Assembly (NCBI GenBank): GCA_900772575.1
Contig: CAAHEN010000202.1
Span: 1 to 15,225 of the forward strand
Source of the DNA: Bacteroidaceae bacterium
Lineage (GTDB): Bacteria; Bacteroidota; Bacteroidia; Bacteroidales; Bacteroidaceae
Length of the DNA stretch: 15,225 bases
Reading direction: 5' to 3'
Shown here piece by piece: positions 6,562 to 12,986 of this stretch. Under the pieces are notes generated by a model. It ran no database searches. It had not been told where the DNA came from and saw nothing but the letters and a program-made list of their open reading frames with translations. Position numbers and translations under genes: made by a program. Every line of letters starts with the position of its first letter. Within the stretch, counting starts at the first letter, position 1.

Positions 6562-7157
6562 GGTGGGCGATAAGCAGTAAGGTCTTTTTCAACAGAGTGG
6601 ATAAAAAAGAGGTTGTTTGACATGTCAATACAATGCGGCGGCGGTGCCGGATTGTCGCTTTCGGGGTGCAAGTTAGTTATTAAAATCTACTTGGCTAAAT
6701 TAATTCACGGGAAAATTCATCTGAATTGTCATTTTTATTGTCATGCGTTCTAATGTGAGGGCGGAATGTTTTATTGGCATGGTTGAGAATGGGATTGGTG
6801 CGTGAATGTGGCTCTGGCGCGACGGAAACCTCCGCCGGGACTTAGCGGCGTCTTGATGGGGGATGGCCTTGCAATGTTGCGCCGTCCCGTCCCGGGGCTT
6901 TCACACAAACCTAAAATGCCCCATAATATAATACCGTGCCGCCCGCCGCTTCACCTTTTTGCGCCGATTACCGGAACGGCACATTAACCTATTTAACTAT
7001 CGACCGGATTTTGACTGTTAAAAAGAGACTTCGGGGATACTTTCCCGGGGCAAATCAGAATTAGCTCGGAGCAAATTTTTCCGGGGCTAGGGCTCGTTTC
7101 TCTGAAAACGGGCCGAATTTCGCCATATGCTGGCGATTCCGGGCGCTATGGGGTACG
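6562..7157. other. AT-richer gene-free gap upstream of the exporter
   Basis: No convincing gene. It is visibly poorer in GC than its flanks between about 6600 and 7080. On the minus strand there is one isolated TAnnTTTG box (TAGGTTTG, 6913-6906) with no TTTG 20 nt upstream, and a weaker TAACTTGC near 6675-6668 that is nearer the exporter. A 26-codon minus frame (6780-6700, MPIKHSALTL...) lacks a double-glycine leader. Small hairpins are present at 7091-7114 (GGCTCGTTT/AAACGGGCC, nine pairs with one G-U) and 7120-7136 (TCGCCA/TGGCGA). The 61-codon plus-strand frame from 6802 has no coding character. Confidence 0.4.
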
Positions 7158-7190
7158 AAAAAAAGGCCATCCGCGCGGGATGGCCTTTTT
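7158..7190 (-). terminator. strong bidirectional intrinsic terminator of the inositol phosphate synthase gene
   Basis: AAAAAGGCCATCC (7160-7172) and GGATGGCCTTTTT (7178-7190) are exact reverse complements around a five-base GCGCG loop, giving a GC-rich core flanked by A and T tracts. On the minus strand the hairpin is followed by seven T. It lies about 75 nt after the stop of the leftward ino1 gene and would also stop transcripts coming from the left. Confidence 0.9.
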
Positions 7191-7265
7191 CTCTGCTGCA
7201 AAGATAGCACTTTGCGGCTGCAAAAGCAAGCTGTGTTAAATCCGAAAGATTCTCTCGGCGTGTCT

Positions 7266-8558
7266 TCAGTCTATTTCCTCATCGGCCTCGTAGCCGCCCA
7301 TCTCGCGGAGCGCGTTCTTCAGTATGACATACTGCTGGAAGAGGTTGTTGATGGGGATCTCGCCCTGCGTGTAGTCGTGCATGGGGCTCTTGAGGAAGAA
7401 GCTCAGGAAGCGCTGCGTGCCGTAGCGGCCCTTGCGGGCGGCCAGGTCGGAGAGCAGCACGAGGTCGAGCAGCAGCGGTGCGGCGAGGATAGAGTCGCGG
7501 CAGAGGAAGTTGATCTTGATCTGCATCGGATAGCCCATCCAGCCGAAGATGTCGATGTTGTCCCAGCCCTCCTTGTTGTCGTTGCGGGGCGGGTAGTAGT
7601 TGATGCGCACCTTGTGGTAGTAGTCCGTGTAGAGGTCGGGCTGGTTCTCGGGGACGAGAATGCTCTCCAGCGTCGAGAGTTTGGACACCTCCTTGGTGTG
7701 GAAGTTGGCGGGCTCGTCGAGCACGAGGCCGTCGCGGTTGCCGAGGATGTTGGTGGAGAACCAACCGGAGAGGCCGAGACAGCGTGTGCCGATGATGGGG
7801 GCGAATCCAGACTTGACGAGCGTCTGTCCGGTCTTGAAGTCCTTGCCGGCGATGGGCATCTTTGTCTTCTCGGCCAGTTCCCACATGGCGGGGATGTCAA
7901 CCGTCGTGTTGGGGGCGCCCATGATGAAGGGGGCGCCCTCAGTCAGGGCGGCGTAGGCGTAGCACATGGAGGGGGCCACGTGTTCGCGGTCGTCGGTCTT
8001 CATGGCGGCCTCGAGGGCAGCGAGCGAGCCGTGGATCTTCTCGTCTACGGGCACATAGATTTCCGTCGAAGCGGCCCAGATGACCACGATGCGGTCAGCG
8101 CCGCTTTTTTTCTTGAAGTCGCGGATGTCCTGGCGCAGTGCCTCGACCATGTCCCAGCGCGTGGCGCAGTCCTTGACATTGTCGCCGTCGAGGCGGCGGG
8201 CATAGTTGTGGTCGAAAGCGGCCTTCATCGGGACGATGGCCTTGAGCTCATCGGCCACAGGGTTGATGTCCTTCTCTTTGAGCACTTCGGCATTGATGGC
8301 ACTTTCATAGGCTGTGGCGGGATAGACGTCCCAAGCGCCGAAAACGAGGCTGTCCAGGTCGGCCAGGGGGACGATTTCTCCGTAATGCAGGTACTTCTTG
8401 TCCTTGCCTCGGCCGACGCGTATCTTGTCATACTGCGTCATCGAGCCGACGGGCTTGGCCAGCCCCTTGCGGGTCATCAGAACACCGGTAATGAAAGTGG
8501 TTGTGACAGCACCGAGGCCGACACACAAAACACCTAATTTTCCTTGTGCAGGTTCCAT
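7266..8558 (-). CDS. ino1: inositol-3-phosphate synthase (myo-inositol-1-phosphate synthase)
   Basis: A 430-residue NAD-dependent enzyme that turns glucose 6-phosphate into 1D-myo-inositol 3-phosphate, the first step to inositol lipids. Visible family features: the N-terminal nucleotide loop VGLGAVTTT (from residue 13), APNTTVDIP, the strongly conserved active-site stretch GKDFKTGQT (238-246), and the C-terminal block around YYPPRNDNKEGWDN and MQIKINFLCRDS. It matches the Bacteroidota branch of the family. I start at the ATG at 8558, preceded by an A/T-rich leader; a TTG ten codons upstream (8588) is less likely. It has its own -7 box upstream and a strong terminator downstream, so it is probably monocistronic. 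In Bacteroides thetaiotaomicron the gene is clustered with phosphatidylinositol-phosphate synthase genes, but none are beside it here. Confidence 0.95.
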   Translation of the reverse strand: MEPAQGKLGVLCVGLGAVTTTFITGVLMTRKGLAKPVGSMTQYDKIRVGRGKDKKYLHYGEIVPLADLDSLVFGAWDVYPATAYESAINAEVLKEKDINPVADELKAIVPMKAAFDHNYARRLDGDNVKDCATRWDMVEALRQDIRDFKKKSGADRIVVIWAASTEIYVPVDEKIHGSLAALEAAMKTDDREHVAPSMCYAYAALTEGAPFIMGAPNTTVDIPAMWELAEKTKMPIAGKDFKTGQTLVKSGFAPIIGTRCLGLSGWFSTNILGNRDGLVLDEPANFHTKEVSKLSTLESILVPENQPDLYTDYYHKVRINYYPPRNDNKEGWDNIDIFGWMGYPMQIKINFLCRDSILAAPLLLDLVLLSDLAARKGRYGTQRFLSFFLKSPMHDYTQGEIPINNLFQQYVILKNALREMGGYEADEEID

Positions 8559-8601
8559 TGTTACAGTGATATATTTTTTGTGGTTCAATCGTTCAAAGGG
8601 C

Positions 8602-8609
8602 CAAAGGTA
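8602..8609 (-). promoter_or_regulatory. -7 box of the inositol phosphate synthase gene
   Basis: The minus strand reads TACCTTTG, a full match to TAnnTTTG. It would start transcription near 8595 and give a leader of about 37 nt. No TTTG is found 19-22 nt upstream, so the -33 element is weak or absent. Confidence 0.55.
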
Positions 8610-8709
8610 CGAAAAACTTATTTCCCTTATGCCGTTTTCTCCCTTAAAATTTCAGGATTTTAGACTTATGCGCCAATCTTCCCGAAGAACAGATATCGAG
8701 AGGTGAAAC

Positions 8710-8782
8710 TCCAGCCCTCATTGCCCCATATCCCGTGGGGATAGCGTCGCCGGGAGCCAGACGCCGGTCTTGCGCGGCTGGA
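8710..8782. other. self-closing structured element of unknown role
   Basis: TCCAGCC (8710-8716) pairs with GGCTGGA (8776-8782), enclosing GCGTC/GACGC (8744-8748 with 8760-8764) and two mutually exclusive hairpins, CCCCA/TGGGG (8724-8728 with 8736-8740) or TATCCC/GGGATA (8729-8734 with 8738-8743). This could be a small multi-arm RNA on either strand, or DNA-level dyads. It has tRNA-like length, but no TTCGANNC loop or anticodon arm, so it is not a tRNA. No promoter of its own was seen. Confidence 0.3.
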
Positions 8783-8787
8783 AACTG

Positions 8788-8815
8788 AAAAAGCATCCAC
8801 ACCTGCGGATGCTTT
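8788..8815 (-). terminator. intrinsic terminator of tRNA-Asn
   Basis: AAAGCATCC (8790-8798) and GGATGCTTT (8807-8815) form a nine-pair stem with an eight-base loop. On the minus strand the stem runs into TTTTTC. It begins about 18 nt beyond the encoded CCA of tRNA-Asn. Confidence 0.8.
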
Positions 8816-8832
8816 CATGTGACCTTGGTCTT

Positions 8833-8909
8833 TGGCGCTTCAGGATGGGCTTGAACCAACGACCCCCTGATTAACAGTCAGGTGCTCTAACCAACTGAGC
8901 TACTGAAGC
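8833..8909 (-). tRNA. tRNA-Asn (GTT) with encoded CCA
   Basis: On the minus strand the acceptor arms GCTTCAG and CTGAAGC pair perfectly. The D arm (GCTC/GAGC), the anticodon stem CCTGA/TCAGG with loop CTGTTAA (anticodon GTT at 8875-8873), a five-base variable loop, and the TTCAAGC T-loop follow. The discriminator is G and CCA is encoded at 8835-8833. The T-stem has one U-U opposition (positions 50 and 64). The gene has a Bacteroidota promoter 50 nt upstream and its own terminator. Confidence 0.96.
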
Positions 8910-8955
8910 AGGATTGCAAGCGTAAATTGTTGCCGCCTACATGCGAATTGCGGTG

Positions 8956-8987
8956 CAAAAGTAGTGGTTATTTTTGAAATAAGCAAT
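8956..8987 (-). promoter_or_regulatory. promoter of tRNA-Asn
   Basis: Minus-strand ATTG at 8987-8984 (three of four bases of TTTG), a 20-nt spacer, then TACTTTTG at 8963-8956, a full match to TAnnTTTG. Predicted start is near 8948, about 40 nt before the tRNA. It overlaps the divergent promoter of the kinase operon. Confidence 0.65.
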
Positions 8988-8994
8988 ACCTTTG
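8987..8994 (+). promoter_or_regulatory. -7 box of the four-gene kinase-to-hexosaminidase operon
   Basis: TACCTTTG, a full match to TAnnTTTG, followed by CA. It is expected to start transcription near 9001 and leaves a leader of about 20 nt before the ATG at 9020. The expected -33 position (8963-8966, AGTG) matches poorly and overlaps the -7 box of the leftward tRNA promoter. Confidence 0.6.
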
Positions 8995-9019
8995 CAGGAA
9001 AAATCTCAGATAATTTTCG

Positions 9020-10015
9020 ATGACAAGTATTCTAGGAATAGGCAACGCGCTGGTCGACGCGCTCTACCCCGAAGCCACCGACGCGCTCCTAGCCGAACTG
9101 GGGCTGCGCAAAGGCGCCATGCAAATGATTGATGAAGAGACGTATAACAAATTCACTGCCCGCATGAGCGGCGCACGCCGCGAACGTACCACTGGTGGCG
9201 CCGCCTGCAACACCATACTGGCGCTGGCCCGTCTGGGTGCCACAACCACGCTGATAGGCAAGATCGCCGCCGACGACAACGGCCGCTTCTTCAGCGAGAG
9301 CTTTGCCGCCGCCGGCGTCAGCCTGAACCTCATCACCGACAGCGGTGCCGGCAGCAATACCGGTGTGGCCTCGACCTTCATCACCCCCGACGGGCAACGC
9401 ACCTTCGGCACCTATCTCGGCGCCGCCGCCACGCTGGCGGCAGCTGATATGCGCCAGGAGTGGTTCGCCGGACACGCCTATTTCTATATCGAGGGCTATC
9501 TCGTGCAGAACCATGAGCTCATTGACACCGCTGTCGCCATGGCCCGTGCCGCCGGGCTCAAAGTGTGCTTGGACATGGCGAGCTTCAACATCGTCGAGGC
9601 AGACCGCGATTTCTTCGGCCACCTGCTCCGCCAGACCGATATCGTCTTCGCCAACGAGGACGAGGCGCGCGCCTTCACCGGACTGCCGCCCGAGGAGGCA
9701 CTGCCCGCCCTGGCCGCCATCTGCCCGACGGCCATCGTCAAGGTGGGCGCCCGCGGCGCCTACGCCCGTTGCGGCGCCGAGACGGCGTTCTGGCCCGCCA
9801 CCCCCACCATCAAGGCCGTCGACACCACGGCTGCTGGCGACTACTTCGCCGCTGGCTTCCTCCACGCCAGCACCCGCAGTGCCAGTTTGGAGGACTGCCT
9901 TGCAGAGGCCACGCTGCTGGCCGAGGAGGTCATACAGGTCATCGGCACGCGCCTCAGCGATGCCCAGTGGGCCCGCATCGGCGAGGCGCTCAGTGACACG
10001 GCAGGCCGCGACTGA
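9020..10015 (+). CDS. PfkB-family sugar kinase, adenosine-kinase-like
   Basis: A 331-residue ribokinase-fold kinase. Near residue 59 it has the substrate-side signature GGAACNTILALARLGA. Near 268 it has the second PfkB signature DTTAAGDYFAAGF, with catalytic Asp274 and the anion hole Ala-Ala-Gly, which the family pattern allows. Asn187-Glu213 includes the usual FANEDEA stretch near the ATP site. These enzymes phosphorylate a sugar or nucleoside hydroxyl from ATP; nucleoside (adenosine) is the commonest assignment for this Bacteroidota subgroup, but the substrate cannot be read from sequence alone. It is cytoplasmic, with no signal peptide. It is first in a rightward operon, with 53 nt to the secreted protease gene. 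Confidence 0.9.
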   Translation: MTSILGIGNALVDALYPEATDALLAELGLRKGAMQMIDEETYNKFTARMSGARRERTTGGAACNTILALARLGATTTLIGKIAADDNGRFFSESFAAAGVSLNLITDSGAGSNTGVASTFITPDGQRTFGTYLGAAATLAAADMRQEWFAGHAYFYIEGYLVQNHELIDTAVAMARAAGLKVCLDMASFNIVEADRDFFGHLLRQTDIVFANEDEARAFTGLPPEEALPALAAICPTAIVKVGARGAYARCGAETAFWPATPTIKAVDTTAAGDYFAAGFLHASTRSASLEDCLAEATLLAEEVIQVIGTRLSDAQWARIGEALSDTAGRD

Positions 10016-10068
10016 GCGCGGCCCCACCGCAGTTTACCGCTTACAGCCCACATGCCCCACCAGACATC

Positions 10069-11739
10069 ATGAAGACCTATCTATTATCACTCCTCTGCGC
10101 CCTCCTCACACTGCCCGTCGCGGCACAGACACCGAGCCGCCACAACTTTGAAACCGCCAAGCAGCTCGACATCTTCAACTCGCTCTACCGCGACCTCGAC
10201 CTCTACTACGTCGACACGCTCGACGCCAAGAAGAACATCGAGAACGCCATCTTCTATATGCTCGACCAGCTCGACCCATACACCGAATATTTCCCAGAGA
10301 ACGAGACCGAGAGCCTCAAGCAGCTGACCACGGGGAAATATGCCGGTATAGGGGCCGTCATACAGACACGCAAGGATCTGGGACGCTGCGTCATCGCTGG
10401 CCCCTATGAGGGCATGCCGGCTGTCGAGGCGGGCCTGCGTCGCGGCGACATCATTCTGGCCATCGACGGGCACGACACCGGCGAACTGGGGACGCAAGAC
10501 CCCAATGCCTACTCCACTGCCGTCAGCAATGCCCTGCGGGGACAGCCCGGCACGACGTTTGAGCTGCGCGTGCGCCGGCCCGGCACGGGCAAGGAGCTCA
10601 CCTTCAAGGTGACGCGCCGCACCATCGTGCTGCCGAGCGTCACCTGCGCCACGCTCATCGGCGACAGCATCGGCTACGTCTTGCTCAACGGTTACACCGA
10701 GAATACGGCCCGCGACGTGCGCCGCGCCTACGTCGACCTGAAACAGCAGGGGGCCCGCCGCCTCATCCTCGACCTGCGCGGCAACCCCGGCGGACTGATG
10801 GGCGAAGCCGTCAAACTGGTCAACCTCTTCATCCCCAGAGGTAAGGAGGTTGTGACCACCCGTGGCAAGGTCAAGGAGAACACGGCGAGCTACAAGACGG
10901 AGGGCGAGCCCTTCGACACCAGTGTCCCGCTTGCCGTGCTGACCGATTTCGGCACCGCCTCGTCCGCCGAGATCACGAGCGGTGCCCTGCAAGACTACGA
11001 CCGCGCCGTCATCATCGGCCAGCGCACCTACGGCAAGGGGCTCGTGCAGGAGTCGCGGGAAATGCCCTACAACGGGGCGCTCAAACTGACGACCAGCAAG
11101 TACTACATTCCCAGCGGGCGCTGCATCCAGGCATACAAGTTCGAGAACGGTGCCCCGGTCCATCTGCCCGACTCACTGACGCATGAGTTCCGCACCGCCG
11201 CCGGCAGGCCGGTGCGCGACGGCGGCGGCATCACGCCCGACGTGGTCGTGGCCACCGACAGTTTGCCCAACCTGCTCGCCTACCTGAGTCTGTCGGACGT
11301 TCTCTCAGACTATTGCACCGAGTACCGCAACACCCACCCGGCCATCGCCGCTCCGGCGGCCTTCCGCCTGACCGATGCCGAGTATGCCGCCTTCTGTGCC
11401 TATCTCAAGGCCCACAAGTTCACCTACGACCGCCAGAGCCGCCGCCTGCTCGACGAGCTGCGCCGTGTGGCCAAGGCCGAGGGCTACGCCGAGGAGGCTA
11501 AGGCAGAGCTCGACGCCTTGGAGGCCAAGCTGTCGCACAACGAGGACTTCGACTTCAGCCACTGGCGCCCGGAGATCTCACGCCTCGTCGAGCAGACAAT
11601 CGTCAGCTACTACTATTACGATCGCGGCGTCGTGCTCTACAGCCTCGGGAGCGACAAGACGGTCAACGCGGCGCTTGGCATCCTGCGTGACGACGCCCGC
11701 TACCGCGCCCTTCTGACCCCTCCTCCCGCCGCTGACTGA
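10069..11739 (+). CDS. secreted S41 C-terminal processing peptidase (CtpA/Prc type) with PDZ domain
   Basis: A 556-residue protein. A signal peptide covers residues 1-20 (ending VAAQ), so it acts in the periplasm or on the envelope. Residues about 28-90 form an N-terminal helical cap, and about 92-185 a PDZ domain (GIGAVI, then MPAVEAGLRRGDIILAIDG) that binds substrate C-termini. The S41 core follows: LDLRGNPGG (235-242), then FGTASSAEI with catalytic Ser298, and YGKGLVQ with Lys323 and Gln327. The spacing of Ser, Lys and Gln equals that of B. subtilis CtpB. A C-terminal extension of about 130 residues, mostly helical, follows the catalytic part, as in many Bacteroidota S41 proteins. The methyltransferase-like gene starts 17 nt downstream, which suggests co-transcription. 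Confidence 0.93.
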   Translation: MKTYLLSLLCALLTLPVAAQTPSRHNFETAKQLDIFNSLYRDLDLYYVDTLDAKKNIENAIFYMLDQLDPYTEYFPENETESLKQLTTGKYAGIGAVIQTRKDLGRCVIAGPYEGMPAVEAGLRRGDIILAIDGHDTGELGTQDPNAYSTAVSNALRGQPGTTFELRVRRPGTGKELTFKVTRRTIVLPSVTCATLIGDSIGYVLLNGYTENTARDVRRAYVDLKQQGARRLILDLRGNPGGLMGEAVKLVNLFIPRGKEVVTTRGKVKENTASYKTEGEPFDTSVPLAVLTDFGTASSAEITSGALQDYDRAVIIGQRTYGKGLVQESREMPYNGALKLTTSKYYIPSGRCIQAYKFENGAPVHLPDSLTHEFRTAAGRPVRDGGGITPDVVVATDSLPNLLAYLSLSDVLSDYCTEYRNTHPAIAAPAAFRLTDAEYAAFCAYLKAHKFTYDRQSRRLLDELRRVAKAEGYAEEAKAELDALEAKLSHNEDFDFSHWRPEISRLVEQTIVSYYYYDRGVVLYSLGSDKTVNAALGILRDDARYRALLTPPPAAD

Positions 11740-11756
11740 CGCATTTCGCCCCACAC

Positions 11757-12980
11757 ATGCCCAAGAAAACAGCAACTTCCAAGAAAGCAAGACACCGGCA
11801 CGCCGCGCCCGATCCGGCGTTTGCCATGGCCAATAGCGGCATCCCCGACGCGGCCTTTCGTCTGACGCAGGCTGAGGGGTTGCGGCGATTGGCAGCAAAG
11901 GTGCCGGCGTGGGCGGCGGTGGCCGGTCTCATCTGCCCGCCGAGGTTGGCACTGGAACAATGCTCGGGCGAGGCCGCCGCCCGTTACAAGGCCGAACAGG
12001 CCACGCGCCTTGTTCCCGGAGGCGGCGTCATGGCCGACCTCACTGGGGGCTACGGCGTCGACTTCGCATTTCTCGCCCCGCATTTCGCCCGGGCCATCTA
12101 CGTGGAACGCCAGGCCGGGCTCTGCGACGTCGCCCGTCACAATTTCCCGCTCTTGGGCCTGACGGCGGTGGAGATACACCAGGCCGACGGTACGGCACTG
12201 CTCGACACGCTCCCCGCGCTCGACCTGCTCTATATCGACCCGGCCCGTCGCGACAGCGCCGGGCGCAAGACGGTGCTCGTCGGCGACTGCACCCCCGACG
12301 TGGGACAGTTGCTGCCGCGCCTGACGGCCAAGGCCCGCGTGGTGATGGTGAAACTCTCACCGATGCTCGACATCAGCCGTGCCATCGAGACCCTGCGGCC
12401 TGCCGTGGCCGAGGTGCACGTGGTCGCGGCGGGCGGCGAGTGCAAGGAACTGCTGCTCGTGCTGCGCGGTACGCCGACGGCGACGCCGGAACTCTTTGTG
12501 GCTGAGGGCGACACCCGCCTGCGGCTCCTGTTCGACGACGAGGCCAAGGCCACCGCGCCACTGGCCGCGGCTGTCGGCGCCTATCTCTACGAACCGGGAG
12601 CTGCGGTGCTCAAGGCAGGCTTGTTCAAGTGGGTCGCTGCCCACTATGGCTTGTCTAAACTGCATCCCAATACGCATCTCTATACGGCCGACACGGTGGT
12701 ACCCGGTTTCCCGGGCCGCACGTTCCGCGTCGTCGGCGTCAGCGGTTTCTCGAAAGCCCCGTTGCGGGCACTTTGCGCCGCCACGCCACGCGCCAACCTA
12801 GCCGTACGCAACTTCCCCGGTACCGTCGCCGACCTGCGCCGCCGCCTCAAGGTGGCTGATGGCGGAGAGGCCTACTGGTTCGCCACCACACTGGCCGACG
12901 GCACGCATGCCATCATCGACTGTCGCCGCCTACAGCACTCCCCAAAAGACAACAACCAACATCAATCACCTTCCCATTAA
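11757..12980 (+). CDS. THUMP-like domain protein with class I SAM-methyltransferase fold (PG_1098-like)
   Basis: A 407-residue protein with a basic N-terminus (about 15 residues). The Rossmann core starts near residue 90: motif I DLTGGYGVD (94-102), the acidic end of strand 2 YVER (115-118), and motif IV-like DPARRD (161-166) where nucleic-acid methyltransferases have a DPPY/NPPY-type motif. The C-terminal part (about 275-390), with KLHPNTHLYT, RNFPGTVADLRRRLKV and GGEAYWFATT, matches what I remember of the Bacteroidota THUMP-like family typified by P. gingivalis PG_1098. RNA binding and methylation are plausible, but the target is unknown and I know of no demonstrated activity. The low-complexity tail ends about 15 residues after the last strand. 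It sits between a protease and a hexosaminidase gene with very short gaps. Confidence 0.82.
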   Translation: MPKKTATSKKARHRHAAPDPAFAMANSGIPDAAFRLTQAEGLRRLAAKVPAWAAVAGLICPPRLALEQCSGEAAARYKAEQATRLVPGGGVMADLTGGYGVDFAFLAPHFARAIYVERQAGLCDVARHNFPLLGLTAVEIHQADGTALLDTLPALDLLYIDPARRDSAGRKTVLVGDCTPDVGQLLPRLTAKARVVMVKLSPMLDISRAIETLRPAVAEVHVVAAGGECKELLLVLRGTPTATPELFVAEGDTRLRLLFDDEAKATAPLAAAVGAYLYEPGAAVLKAGLFKWVAAHYGLSKLHPNTHLYTADTVVPGFPGRTFRVVGVSGFSKAPLRALCAATPRANLAVRNFPGTVADLRRRLKVADGGEAYWFATTLADGTHAIIDCRRLQHSPKDNNQHQSPSH

Positions 12981-12986
12981 GACTCT

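Noticed and set aside
4351..6573. 740-codon open frame on the plus strand, antisense to the ABC exporter
   Set aside because: It covers almost exactly the exporter gene, whose peptidase, transmembrane and ATPase motifs are all intact. The antisense product is a monotonous Val/Ala/Glu/His/Asp/Gly mix without recognisable motifs, as expected from the complement of GC-rich codons.
6802..6987. 61-codon plus-strand frame in the gap before the exporter
   Set aside because: No plausible promoter or start context, no recognised motif, Pro/Arg-rich composition and points away from the neighbouring genes.
8710..8782. A third tRNA (length 73 nt, seven-pair outer stem)
   Set aside because: There is no TTCGANNC loop and no anticodon arm of the right size on either strand.
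9830..9845. Apparent anion-hole change in the PfkB kinase (DTTAAGD instead of DTTGAGD)
   Set aside because: The family signature allows Ala, Ser or Gly at this position, so it is not a sign of lost activity.
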